Of a stretch of 64,000 bases of DNA, positions 51,568 through 59,450 are shown one piece after another; the stretch's first letter is position 1, and every line of letters starts with the position of its first letter. Location: assembly GCA_902500775.1 (NCBI GenBank), contig CABVRZ010000016.1:20979-84978 (forward strand), given 5' to 3'. Made by a program: the position numbers and the translations under genes. The notes beneath the pieces were generated by a model. It made no database searches and was not told the DNA's origin. It saw nothing but the letters and a program-made list of their open reading frames with translations. The stretch comes from an uncultured Nitrospira sp. GTDB lineage: Bacteria; Nitrospirota; Nitrospiria; Nitrospirales; Nitrospiraceae.

Positions 51568-52481
51568 CCTCCTGAGGCCGGTTGAGCGAGTCCAATCCCA
51601 AGATCTTGCTTTGAAACGTCGAATGAAAAGCGGAGTTGGAGCGCGAGATATTTTTGAACAAGTCCCGCTCGATCTAGAGGCTGATCTTGTTCGTGATAGA
51701 CCGCAAATTCCATGTTGCGCCAGCGTACGGCGAGCCCAACAATCCAATCCAATTCGGTCGGGCTGGCCTGGTTTCCTGCATCCCGATCCGTAAACATATT
51801 CACATCACCATAGAGCACGATCTTGTTTTTGTAGAGATCGAGGTCAGCATGGGCGACGTACCGGACGAGCGCTCGGCCGGTATTGTCAGGCCTGGCGAAG
51901 TAATTCTTATTGTGAAAAAGCAAGCCGGCCCCAGCATAGGCTGTCAAGTTTTGATGGGGGAACTGGCGTTGCCACCAGGGGAAATCTTGCACGGCCTGAA
52001 ATTTTACTGTCACCAGCCCGTCGGCATACTCTTGCGTCACACCCTTCCGGTCAATTGGTGCGTCACGTTCATACTGGAGGCGCCAGTTGAAGTGGCCCAG
52101 CACACCGGTGAAAGCATAGGTGCCGTCCCACTCGCTTAGTTCAATCCATCCATTCGTACGATCTGAGAAAAAATTCTGGTCTGTATAGAACGTGAGGTAC
52201 TGCTTGTATAGGTCGGTTTCCAGATGGAGCATGTGGCGCATTCCCACAAGGCCGGTATTATCGGGCCTGGCAGCGAATGAGGGATTCGAGGCAAACGCAC
52301 CCATCAGTAGATAGCCGGCCACGAGGGATTCTTCAACTTCTCGACCATTGGGATTCTCCATGGAGGGAAGCGGACGTCCATACTTTTCCAGGGCTAATAC
52401 GTGTGGAGGACATAGCGAGAGGAGACTGAAGCCGAGGCTAATAGCGAGGAGCGTCGGTATGCGGTCCCTGAAATGGTTCAT
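51561..52481 (-). CDS. Exported protein with an internal duplication
   Basis: 306 residues from MNHFRDRIPTLLAISLGFSL (ATG 52481); a longer reading adds unrelated residues. A signal peptide ends near HVLA. The mature protein contains two similar halves: ARPDNTGLVGMRHMLHLETD with LYKQYLTFYTDQNFFSDRTN, and ARPDNTGRALVRYVAHADLD with LYKNKIVLYGDVNMFTDRDA, each followed by a W.L.YE/Y.E strand and D.P.DR.G. The alternating aromatic/polar strands suggest an outer-membrane beta-barrel or periplasmic beta-sheet protein. Family not recognised. Confidence 0.65.
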   Translation of the reverse strand: MNHFRDRIPTLLAISLGFSLLSLCPPHVLALEKYGRPLPSMENPNGREVEESLVAGYLLMGAFASNPSFAARPDNTGLVGMRHMLHLETDLYKQYLTFYTDQNFFSDRTNGWIELSEWDGTYAFTGVLGHFNWRLQYERDAPIDRKGVTQEYADGLVTVKFQAVQDFPWWQRQFPHQNLTAYAGAGLLFHNKNYFARPDNTGRALVRYVAHADLDLYKNKIVLYGDVNMFTDRDAGNQASPTELDWIVGLAVRWRNMEFAVYHEQDQPLDRAGLVQKYLALQLRFSFDVSKQDLGIGLAQPASGGQ

Positions 52482-52521
52482 GAAGCACCGTTGCGACAAT
52501 CTGGGAACGGAAGGCTCCCCG

Positions 52522-52911
52522 CTACTGACAGGAATCAAAGATGTCTTCACAATCGTTGGATGCATCAAATGTCGGTGGGACAAAACGATACTGAATCTCG
52601 ACGACCCGATCATCGGCCAGCACAACGGTAGCCCAACAACCATGTCGAACCGTCGCAAAACTGCCTTTGCTTACTGAACGTGACTCTTCAAGAATCGGGG
52701 CTTCACGATAATAGCGAAGGAACGTCTGTACACCACTGGTGAGTTCTTTGTTGGGGCGACCCGCACAACTCAGGACTGCCGACTTTGGGAGGCCCACCAT
52801 ACGGTGTTGGTTAGGATAGTCTCCCACATGCGCCGGTGTACTACAGCTGACGAGCCACAGCACCAGTCCGTTGGTTAGTGCAAGAAGCTGGCGTACGATC
52901 AGGAAAGGCAT
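52522..52911 (-). CDS. Small lipoprotein
   Basis: 129 residues. The signal (LALTNGLVLWLVSC) ends in a lipobox LVSC at about residue 23. The mature domain (VGLPKSAVLSCAGRPNKEL, FATVRHGCWATVVLADDRVV, DASNDCEDIFDSC) has several paired cysteines that could form disulfides. A G-P-K-S..SC.G.P segment resembles small lipoproteins that share the SmpA/OmlA-type fold, but that is a guess. It is 40 bp upstream of the duplicated exported protein and in the same direction. Confidence 0.6.
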   Translation of the reverse strand: MPFLIVRQLLALTNGLVLWLVSCSTPAHVGDYPNQHRMVGLPKSAVLSCAGRPNKELTSGVQTFLRYYREAPILEESRSVSKGSFATVRHGCWATVVLADDRVVEIQYRFVPPTFDASNDCEDIFDSCQ

Positions 52912-52980
52912 ACAGGTCCCTTGGAAGAATAAGACGGGACGTCACCACGATCTGACGGGAGTGGTGAACAATGTGCGTGA

Positions 52981-53421
52981 TCAACCGACCAGATCTGGAT
53001 TGAGGCGCGTCATTGGTTTGACCGAGATGGCCTTGATCTCATTATAGACGATGGTGCGGCCAACTTGACGGAGACGACTGAAGACACCTTCCACGATGAC
53101 TTGATCACCTTCCCGGACCTCCAGCTGACCGAGGCTCACGACTTTGAGGGTGCCGGCGTGGTCTTGTAGGAGAAATCCATAGGCTGGCTGCCCCTGGCGA
53201 TTAGTTGCCAGCTGGACATTCATGACCTTTCCGGTGACGACGACATCTTGATGATCATACTGCTCGGGATGTGCCAAGAGTTCCGCAATCTCAATCAGCC
53301 CACTCGCAAGAACCGGCGTGGTGCCAAGTAATCCGAACGCAAACATACACAGAATGGTGAGGAAAAGAACAGGAGCCGGAGAGGTCACAACCGGTGGTCG
53401 ACTGATGGTTTTTGTCGTCAT
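52981..53421 (-). CDS. Exported OB-fold protein
   Basis: 146 residues. After a signal (PVLFLTILCMFAFGLLGTTP to VLAS) the mature part IAELLAHPEQYDHQDVVVTG, KVMNVQLATNRQGQPAYGFL, KVVSLGQLEVREGDQVIVEG and RTIVYNEIKAISVKP is a five-strand OB-fold of the type seen in periplasmic nucleic-acid-binding-like and cytochrome c maturation-related proteins. Its ligand is unknown. The promoter lies so close to the ATG that the mRNA would have a leader of only about five nt. Confidence 0.7.
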   Translation of the reverse strand: MTTKTISRPPVVTSPAPVLFLTILCMFAFGLLGTTPVLASGLIEIAELLAHPEQYDHQDVVVTGKVMNVQLATNRQGQPAYGFLLQDHAGTLKVVSLGQLEVREGDQVIVEGVFSRLRQVGRTIVYNEIKAISVKPMTRLNPDLVG

Positions 53422-53432
53422 GGGTGGAAGTA

Positions 53433-53460
53433 ATTATACCGAACCGTTGGTGATTGGCAA
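53433..53460 (-). promoter_or_regulatory. Promoter of the OB-fold gene
   Basis: Minus strand TTGCCA (53455-53460) and a consensus TATAAT (53433-53438) with a 16-nt spacer. The predicted start near 53426 is only about five bases before the ATG at 53421. Confidence 0.6.
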
Positions 53461-53470
53461 GTTCGAAAGC

Positions 53471-54652
53471 TCACCATTTGTCGGATGGCCGACCGATGAC
53501 ATCTTCTCCGACAAAGTTATGGAGAATATGCCGTTGGAAGTCTGTGAGTTCTCCCTGATCGGACTCTGGTGCTGGAGATGGAAGCTCGCCGGCCTTGGGT
53601 GTGGGCATCGACCGTTTCAGTAACTCCTCATCCAACACGGCGTTGCTGGTGTCCAGATCCTTTTGAATTGAGACCAGCCGTTGGAGTCCGAATAGGGTTC
53701 GGGTTGTTTCGGTGTGGATTGCGTTGGAACTGGCCCCATACACGAGCGAATTCCAGAACTTGGTCTCCATCGCTTCCGATATCCCCATCATCGCATAGAT
53801 TCCAAGTTTTTCAATCAGTGCGGACTCAGTGCCTTCCAGCCCGTCGTACGTGGCAATCGACCGCTCAATCGGAGTCTGAGAGAGCGCACGCAGAGTGGTT
53901 TGCCACATCTCGGGTGACGGAACGGAGGATCCGCTTCCGGGGGAATCGGAACACCTAGCTTGGGTTGCCAGCAGATACTGCGAGAGGAATTTGACCTTGC
54001 GTGCGGCAAGGGTTCCAGCTGGGATGCCCCAGATGTGGCCGATCTCATGGTCCTGCAACGTTGTAGCGTCGGAGGTTCGACGTTCACGTTCTGCCAAGGT
54101 CAGACGTTTTCTGAATCGTTCAACAAAGCGCAGCTGCGTCTGCATTTCGACGACCAAACGATGCTTCTGGTACTCCTCGGAACTGATTTCGTCCTTCTCC
54201 CACTGTTGCTCCAGGATTCGTAACGTCGTGGACGGGACTGCAGAACGAGCCTGTGCGTTGAGCGCCGTGATTGTGTCCGATGAGACGCCTCGATCGGTGA
54301 GGAGGACAGCGGCACGAGTGGCGAACCCGTCGGCTGTCTTGATCAAATGTTCGAGGGCGACACATTGCAACCAGGTTCTCTCTCGTCGCAGTCTGGCTCG
54401 CTGGCGGTATTCATTCCGGCGGTTGACCATGGCTATGATCGATTCTTGGGTCATGGTCGTGATGGGTTTCTTGCCCGAGACACAGCGAGGGTCTGGTCGA
54501 TCTGCCACCATGAACAAGATTTCATCCTGTGTGACGTCGAGATATTGTAAGAGAAGCAGGCGGAGAATAATGCGTCCCTGAATCGGTAGGTTGGCAATAG
54601 CTTCCTCAATGATGTCGACAGTGAGTGGAGAGGATGCGAGTGTTGGTGTCAT
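53471..54652 (-). CDS. Hypothetical protein with a C-terminal region of unknown fold
   Basis: 393 residues, no signal peptide, mostly helical. IEEAIANLPIQGRIILRLLL and LDVTQDEILFMVADRPDPRC open it; the middle is very charged (RNEYRQRARLRRERTWLQCV, RFVERFRKRLTLAERERRTS); HEIGHIWGIPAGTLAARKVK around 205-225 could be a helix-turn-helix. The N-terminal ANLPIQGRIILRLLLLQYLD also resembles the sigma-factor-like 'LP..R..L.L' pattern. I know no family. The 74-residue gene upstream is in the same direction. Confidence 0.6.
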   Translation of the reverse strand: MTPTLASSPLTVDIIEEAIANLPIQGRIILRLLLLQYLDVTQDEILFMVADRPDPRCVSGKKPITTMTQESIIAMVNRRNEYRQRARLRRERTWLQCVALEHLIKTADGFATRAAVLLTDRGVSSDTITALNAQARSAVPSTTLRILEQQWEKDEISSEEYQKHRLVVEMQTQLRFVERFRKRLTLAERERRTSDATTLQDHEIGHIWGIPAGTLAARKVKFLSQYLLATQARCSDSPGSGSSVPSPEMWQTTLRALSQTPIERSIATYDGLEGTESALIEKLGIYAMMGISEAMETKFWNSLVYGASSNAIHTETTRTLFGLQRLVSIQKDLDTSNAVLDEELLKRSMPTPKAGELPSPAPESDQGELTDFQRHILHNFVGEDVIGRPSDKW

Positions 54653-54738
54653 GGTATTCCGCTTCGCTCATACAGAAAGAGGTGGTGCTCTCTTCGTGCA
54701 GAGTCCTTTTCTAGTCCGTTGATCTTCGGCGATGCCGG

Positions 54739-54960
54739 TTATGCCGTACCGGCTTTCTGCCGAGAAGCTTGCTCCAGTTGACGCGCGACATATTCCCGAA
54801 CATCCTGGATCGTTCCACTAATGAACATCTCACGTGGGATTTCTACCCGGACGAGCCGGGAAGGATCGATCCCTTTGTCCTGGGCATACTGTTCATCGAT
54901 GTAGAGACTGACCGAGCCATCGGGAAAACGCAGGGCATAGAGAGAGGTTGTGTCAGCCAT
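54739..54960 (-). CDS. Small hypothetical protein
   Basis: 73 residues from the ATG at 54960 (a GTG two codons earlier is possible). MADTTSLYALRFPDGSVSLY, then QYAQDKGIDPSRLVRVEIPR and QDVREYVARQLEQASRQKAG. One beta-hairpin followed by two helices is likely. No family recognised. It is a candidate partner of the 393-residue protein 86 bp downstream. Confidence 0.55.
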   Translation of the reverse strand: MADTTSLYALRFPDGSVSLYIDEQYAQDKGIDPSRLVRVEIPREMFISGTIQDVREYVARQLEQASRQKAGTA

Positions 54961-55105
54961 GGCCACTCAACTTTGTGATTGTCCTTCCTGTAGAGGTACC
55001 ATAGGGCTTGCCGAACTGTCAAAACCAGGTGGCTTCGGCCGGTCAATCAATAGGGTGAGTCTGCAATGTGAGGTGCACCCAGGATCATGTCATCGCTAAA
55101 AACAA

Positions 55106-55134
55106 AGGGCCTTCGGTCAGAGACCGAAGGCCCT
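55106..55134 (-). terminator. Intrinsic terminator of chdC
   Basis: A perfect 13-bp stem (AGGGCCTTCGGTC and its reverse complement) with an AGA loop, followed in the minus-strand direction by TTTGTTTTTAG. It lies 25 bp past the stop codon. Confidence 0.9.
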
Positions 55135-55158
55135 AGTCCGTACTGATATCCTCGGCAC

Positions 55159-55881
55159 TTAACCGCCAAGCGTATCGAGCGTTTCCTTGAGACTTCTGCG
55201 GACGCAGGTGAAGATCGGGGTATCCCGCAAGGTGTAGCGTGACCCTTCCGTCTCCCGGAGGGCCATCACTAGGTCAAGAAAATCCTCGGGCTTGTCGCTT
55301 TCAAACGCGACAACCCATTCCTGATCATCCAATCCAAACGAGTAGGTGGTATTCAGCTTCACTGAGGGAAACCGGTGTCCCACTTCGATATGCTCGTCCA
55401 TCATGCCCTGGCGAGCCGCTTTGGTCAGCAGAAACCACTCCCGTGTCTTGAGAAAGGGATACACAAAGATGTACTTGCTTTTTCCCGGTACGACCGTGAG
55501 CCGTTTTCCTTCCTGTCCCGCATGTGAATGGTTATCGACATAGATGGAACGCTTAGTCATGGCCAAATACGAATAGGGAGTCGAGAGATACTGTCCAAGA
55601 CCGGAGGCAAGCATCTTGGCGCTCATATCCTGAAACAGATCGAGATCGTAGCTGATACGCCACAGCATAAAATCGCAATCCCCTCGGATGCCCACTGTGG
55701 AATAGGGGACGACCAACACTTTACCGTTAAAATCTTCGACCGCCCGCAAGAACTCTTGTTTGCCCTGGGTGCGTACATCTTCAGGGAGACGCCGCCATGC
55801 CGGGTCCACTTTATAGAACGAAAAATTGACGAACTGGCGCCGAGGTGCCGGCGTGGAAGGGGGGGTCTCCGGAGTCGACAT
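55159..55881 (-). CDS. chdC: Chlorite-dismutase-fold heme protein, ChdC (HemQ)-like
   Basis: 240 residues, no signal peptide. The Cld-superfamily fold is clear: VNFSFYKVDPAWRRLP, LDLFQDMSAKMLASGLGQYL, HIEVGHRFPSV and RYTLRDTPIFTC. The proximal heme ligand is His 164 in MMDEH, with Lys 145 and Trp 149 in FLKTREWF. At the place of the distal Arg that chlorite dismutases need (seven residues before the GLDD Gly), there is Leu 176. Tyr 141 in VYPFLK aligns with the catalytic Tyr of coproheme decarboxylases. It therefore more likely makes heme b from coproheme than detoxifies chlorite. A terminator follows and a TTGACA promoter precedes. Confidence 0.8.
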   Translation of the reverse strand: MSTPETPPSTPAPRRQFVNFSFYKVDPAWRRLPEDVRTQGKQEFLRAVEDFNGKVLVVPYSTVGIRGDCDFMLWRISYDLDLFQDMSAKMLASGLGQYLSTPYSYLAMTKRSIYVDNHSHAGQEGKRLTVVPGKSKYIFVYPFLKTREWFLLTKAARQGMMDEHIEVGHRFPSVKLNTTYSFGLDDQEWVVAFESDKPEDFLDLVMALRETEGSRYTLRDTPIFTCVRRSLKETLDTLGG

Positions 55882-55932
55882 TACAAAGCTCCTTTAGTAA
55901 ATTGAGAGGCAGTACTCTTTGTAGTTTTCTTT

Positions 55933-55962
55933 CGTTTAGCATTTCCCCTTCCGTGTTGTCAA
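55933..55962 (-). promoter_or_regulatory. Candidate promoter of chdC
   Basis: Minus strand TTGACA (55957-55962) and TAAACG (55933-55938) with an 18-nt spacer, about 50 bp before the ATG. The -35 is consensus, the -10 weak. The gene also has an AAAGGAGC ribosome binding site. Confidence 0.4.
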
Positions 55963-56025
55963 CCGGAGGACGAGGCCAGGAGGCATCCATTGACAAGGTC
56001 GAATCGTTCTGTTACCCGCTGACAG

Positions 56026-56622
56026 ATGAGGGGTTGGACTCATGCGGTGCTAGGACAGGCTGTCGTATGTCTGTTGAGTTTCGTCGGTCTCGCTGCTGCT
56101 ATTGAAGTGACTCCGACACAGACCGACATTCACGTTGCGCTTGATCGGGGGAAACAGGCGGCGCTACAGCACCGAGCTCCTGAGACATTTTATGCTCGCT
56201 TTGGAGGCACTGGCTTTGCCCAGGCCGAAGGCTTTCTCCTGACGAAGCTGGGGAGCTTGTCGGTGATGGCCACCCATATGGCGTTACGGGGCCTTGAACC
56301 GAGCGTAGCCGATGTGGCTCACGTGATCGAGGCCCCCGCCATGCTTGTCAGTGCGACAATCGTTGGAGAGAGCCCAGGATTTGCCGCAAATAGTTACATG
56401 ATTCTCGAACAAGCTGAGAGAGTCATCAAGCCGATCACAGTGCGAGCCGACGGCCAAGCCCATCGTCGGACCACGGGGCCCGAGTCGCCAAAGTATCAGG
56501 CCACCATCGTCGCGACGTTTCGCTATGCGGATTTCGATCCGAAGGCCAAGACCATGATCACGATCTTTCCCGCAACTGGTGGCGAGGTCCATGTCCCGCT
56601 CAGTTTTGCCGACATCGAGTAA
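56026..56622 (+). CDS. Exported protein of unknown function
   Basis: 198 residues. A signal peptide (WTHAVLGQAVVCLLSFVGLA, ending AAAIE) exports it. The mature part (VTPTQTDIHVALDRGKQAAL, HRAPETFYARFGG, KLGSLSVMATHMALRGLEPS, KYQATIVATFRYADFDPKAK) has helices then a beta-sheet. I recognise no family. It starts 145 bp from chdC in the opposite direction and ends 3 bp before cinA. Confidence 0.6.
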   Translation: MRGWTHAVLGQAVVCLLSFVGLAAAIEVTPTQTDIHVALDRGKQAALQHRAPETFYARFGGTGFAQAEGFLLTKLGSLSVMATHMALRGLEPSVADVAHVIEAPAMLVSATIVGESPGFAANSYMILEQAERVIKPITVRADGQAHRRTTGPESPKYQATIVATFRYADFDPKAKTMITIFPATGGEVHVPLSFADIE

Positions 56623-56625
56623 CAC

Positions 56626-57918
56626 ATGATAAGGGTCCCAAAGGTTTCTCCCTATTCCGCCGAAACGATTGCCGTCGGCTCAGAGCTTCTCGTGGGAGGG
56701 CGGTCTGACAGCAACTCATTATTCATCACTGAACGCTTGGCCGAGATCGGCATCGAAGTCCGGTTCAAGACGATTGTCGGAGATCAGGAGTCTGCTATTG
56801 CCTCGGTGCTGAGCACGGCCTGTCGCCGGGCAGGCATTGTCATCATGACGGGAGGCCTGGGTCCCACGGTTGATGACTGTACCAGAGAGGCGGTGGCGGC
56901 GGTGACCGGTTGTCGACTCGTTCGCCGGAAGGAGGCATTGATCGGGATGAAGGCTCGGCTGGCGCAATGGGGCCGGACGCCGAATCGTGCACAACTCCGA
57001 CAGGCGCTTGTCCCTACCGGTGCGACGGTGCTCCCCAATCCTGTTGGCTCTGCGCCAGGCTTTACGGTGAAGTGGCGCGGCGCGCAGGTGATGGTGTTGC
57101 CTGGGGTCCCAAGCGAAATGCGTCCTATGATGGAACAGTCGGTCAAACCACTCATCCTTGCTCGACTCGAACGGTTAAAGGGCACTCGGCCACAGCCGGT
57201 GACGAGGACGGTCTTTCATACCTGGGGACTGCCGGAGGCTGAGGTGGATGCGAGATTGAAAGGATTGATCACGAAGGCCACACCGGTTGCGTTGGGGCTG
57301 CTTGCCTCACCGACCGGAGTGCTCGTGTCGCTCACGACACAATCTGATCGATCGGTTAAGGCTGTTGTCCTGTCACGATTGGCCGAGAAGGTGCGGACGA
57401 GGTTGCGGGAGTGGCTCTATGCCGAAGGCCAGGAGACGATGGAGGAAGTCGTCGGTCAATTATTGGTCGAACAGCAACGTACGATTGCAGTCGCAGAGTC
57501 CTGTACGGGCGGATTGATCAGCCATCGACTGACCCAAGTGCCGGGAGCGTCTGCCTATGTCGATCGCGGAGCGATCTGCTATAGCAACCGAGCCAAAACG
57601 GACATGTTGGGTGTACCGGTGAGTCTTATTGAGCAATATGGGGCAGTTAGTCGACAGGTCGCCCAAGCCATGGCCACCGGGATGCGTGAACGTGCTGGTA
57701 CGTCGGTAGGGTTGAGCACCACCGGTATTGCCGGACCAGGAGGAGCCACTGAAACGAAGCCGGTCGGCTTGGTGTATGTGGGGCTCGATGGAGGAGTGGG
57801 AGAGCCAATCACAAAAGAATTCCGTTTCCATGGCGACCGATCGGTCATCAAGCAGCGGTCTTCACAGGCAGCGCTAGATCTCTTGCGTCGGTGGCTTCTT
57901 GAGAGGAGACAAGTATGA
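56626..57918 (+). CDS. cinA: CinA family competence/damage-inducible protein (NMN deamidase domain)
   Basis: 430 residues with two domains. The N-terminal MoCF-binding-like part has ETIAVGSELLVGGRSDSNSL, VIMTGGLGPTVDDCTREAVA and LPGVPSEMRPMMEQSVKP. The C-terminal CinA part from about 270 has IAVAESCTGGLISHRLTQVP and GLSTTGIAGPGGATETKPVG. The C-domain hydrolyses nicotinamide mononucleotide; the N-domain is an ADP-ribose pyrophosphatase in some relatives. The GGRSDSN loop differs slightly from the usual GQIVNTN. The stop overlaps the thpR ATG. Confidence 0.94.
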   Translation: MIRVPKVSPYSAETIAVGSELLVGGRSDSNSLFITERLAEIGIEVRFKTIVGDQESAIASVLSTACRRAGIVIMTGGLGPTVDDCTREAVAAVTGCRLVRRKEALIGMKARLAQWGRTPNRAQLRQALVPTGATVLPNPVGSAPGFTVKWRGAQVMVLPGVPSEMRPMMEQSVKPLILARLERLKGTRPQPVTRTVFHTWGLPEAEVDARLKGLITKATPVALGLLASPTGVLVSLTTQSDRSVKAVVLSRLAEKVRTRLREWLYAEGQETMEEVVGQLLVEQQRTIAVAESCTGGLISHRLTQVPGASAYVDRGAICYSNRAKTDMLGVPVSLIEQYGAVSRQVAQAMATGMRERAGTSVGLSTTGIAGPGGATETKPVGLVYVGLDGGVGEPITKEFRFHGDRSVIKQRSSQAALDLLRRWLLERRQV

Positions 57919-58514
57919 TCCGAGCCTTTTTGGCCGTCGAGATCAGTGACGAGGTGAGAACAGCGATCGTCCAGGTCCAGCAGGACATCAAGGAACGGCT
58001 CGCAGCTCATCTTTCTAAGGAGATCCGCATCGCCTGGGGGCAACGGAATTCATTTCACCTCACGATGAGGTTTCTCGGCGAGATTGAGAAACAACTCATC
58101 GACCCACTACGCGAAGCAATGACGAGTGTCAGACAAGCTCATCCGACCATTCAGATCCCTATCGATCGGCTCCAGGCGTTTCCGAGTGTCCTGAAACCTC
58201 GGGTGCTGTGGGTGGGACCATCTGAGTCCTGGCTCCAGAGTGAACCAGCCAAGCGATTGGTGGAGTTGCATCAGGAGATAGAATCTTGCTGCCACTCTTT
58301 CGGGTTTGCCCCTGATGAGAAACCCTTCAGTCCGCATCTGACTGCGGCGAGGATTAAAACTGGAGAACGACAGGTCGGGCCGCTGTTGGCTCAAAGTGGC
58401 CTGTATGAGCGTAGCCTCTCGCTAGGCACGGTGACCGTCGGGCCGATTGTACTGATGAAAAGCCAGCTGCGTCCGACCGGCCCGGTGTATACGAAGCTCT
58501 GGGAAGTGGAGTGA
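57915..58514 (+). CDS. thpR: RNA 2',3'-cyclic phosphodiesterase ThpR (LigT)
   Basis: 199 residues. MIRAFLAVEISDEVRTAIVQ is the usual start. Two HxT motifs of the 2H phosphoesterase family are at FHLTMRFLG (His 48) and PHLTAARIK (His 141). Such enzymes open 2',3'-cyclic phosphate to 2'-phosphate. Length is typical. Translation is coupled to cinA by a 4-bp overlap. Confidence 0.92.
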   Translation: MIRAFLAVEISDEVRTAIVQVQQDIKERLAAHLSKEIRIAWGQRNSFHLTMRFLGEIEKQLIDPLREAMTSVRQAHPTIQIPIDRLQAFPSVLKPRVLWVGPSESWLQSEPAKRLVELHQEIESCCHSFGFAPDEKPFSPHLTAARIKTGERQVGPLLAQSGLYERSLSLGTVTVGPIVLMKSQLRPTGPVYTKLWEVE

Positions 58515-58548
58515 GGCGGTGGTGACTCGCGCCGGTGATGACGGGTTT

Positions 58549-58632
58549 GGTTATGAAATCTGACGGACGATCCAAGAACTGCTTGGCCACAAGGACCTCA
58601 GCACCACCATGATCTACACGCACGTATTGAAC
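58549..58632 (+). pseudogene. C-terminal remnant of a tyrosine recombinase
   Basis: Reading from 58549: GYEI, an in-frame TGA, then [20 protein letters not shown] and VLN. This is box II of tyrosine recombinases (LGHKD with the catalytic His) and the catalytic-Tyr segment (MIYTH); the wording is closest to integron integrases and XerC/D-like enzymes. The N-terminal 90 percent is missing and the TGA lies between the GYEI and RTIQ blocks. It is not functional. Confidence 0.75.
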
Positions 58633-58641
58633 TTGAATATT

Positions 58642-58661
58642 CCCCGTAGCTTGCTACGGGG
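58642..58661. repeat. REP-like hairpin, copy 1
   Basis: CCCCGTAG-CTTG-CTACGGGG, an 8-bp perfect stem with a CTTG loop, 9 bp after the recombinase remnant. A related hairpin follows 45 bp downstream. Confidence 0.6.
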
Positions 58662-58706
58662 TTCAGCTCTGTTTCCGAGAAGTCTTCGAAGCTATGTTCT
58701 GTGATA

Positions 58707-58726
58707 CCCTGCAGCTTGCTGCGGGG
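58707..58726. repeat. REP-like hairpin, copy 2
   Basis: CCCTGCAG-CTTG-CTGCGGGG has the same CTTG loop and outer sequence as copy 1 with one G-T wobble. The two make a pair typical of REP sequences moved by REP-associated transposases. Between them and the next gene (58727-58965) there is nothing else I can assign. Confidence 0.6.
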
Positions 58727-58965
58727 AGCATCATTAAGGGCGGCCACGGGGTGAAGAGTCCAGTCGATGGCCCATGACCGGCTTATACAGGCTGCATAAG
58801 ACGGTGAGCTATGAGCGGGGGGAGCAGAATCTTTCTTATGGTCATGGGTCAGGGCCGTTGACGTGGTGCGTGCCTGCCGGTTTAGGCAGAAGTGGACAAC
58901 TTGCCGTGTGGGGATTATACAGTCTGTCTAAACATTGTTAGCTTGATCATGAGGAGACCGGCGCT

Positions 58966-59376
58966 GTGAGCCAATCCGGATTCGTCCTTCGGATTGCGCC
59001 GGGAGGCGCAGACAAGGTGCCGGAGGCCCTTCGGTTGGGTGAGCTGATCATCGGTTGGGCGGAGGCTGGCGGCTTGCTCGACTCAAACCTCAGGTGGGAG
59101 AGCTTCCGCGAAATCGTCCGCCGCGCTTATTACGCTGACCAGTCTGATCTACGAAGGGCGGGTGGTGCCGCAGGCCATCTCTGGCGGTTCATCCGAGAGA
59201 TGACGCCTGGCGATCTCATCGTCGTGCCATATGAGGCCGACTTCTTCGTCGCAGGAGTGTCTGGGCCTGCGACTTTCGATCGGACCAAGGTCAACGACGA
59301 CTCAGCCTATAGGCGTGCGGGGGAGCCAAATATAGGGTCAAGTCTTGTTTTGTGCATGCTGCTAAGTGACTCTTGA
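58966..59376 (+). pseudogene. Truncated restriction endonuclease (N-terminal domain only)
   Basis: 136 residues from a GTG at 58966 (GAGGAG upstream). FVLRIAPGGADKVPEALRLG, ELIIGWAEAGGLLD, YYADQSDLRRAGGAAGHLWR, FIREMTPGDLIVVPYEADFF and VAGVSGPATFD match the N-terminal specificity-like domain of Mrr-type restriction endonucleases. After about residue 115 (SAYRRA) the homologous text ends and unrelated residues run to a stop. The catalytic PD-(D/E)xK domain is absent, so it is probably dead. The join falls at about 59325, where another repeat-like sequence begins. Confidence 0.65.
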
Positions 59377-59450
59377 TCTTCATTCGAGATTCAGGCAACC
59401 AGGGAGAGGTCTCACGAGGAGTCGAATACCATCCAGACTCAGGACCTCCT

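Noticed and set aside
53895..54581. 228-residue frame on the plus strand
   Set aside because: Antisense to the longer 393-residue gene; Arg/Ser-rich shadow composition and no start signal.
55159..55881. True chlorite dismutase
   Set aside because: The distal Arg is replaced by Leu and a ChdC-type Tyr is present; no export signal is seen.
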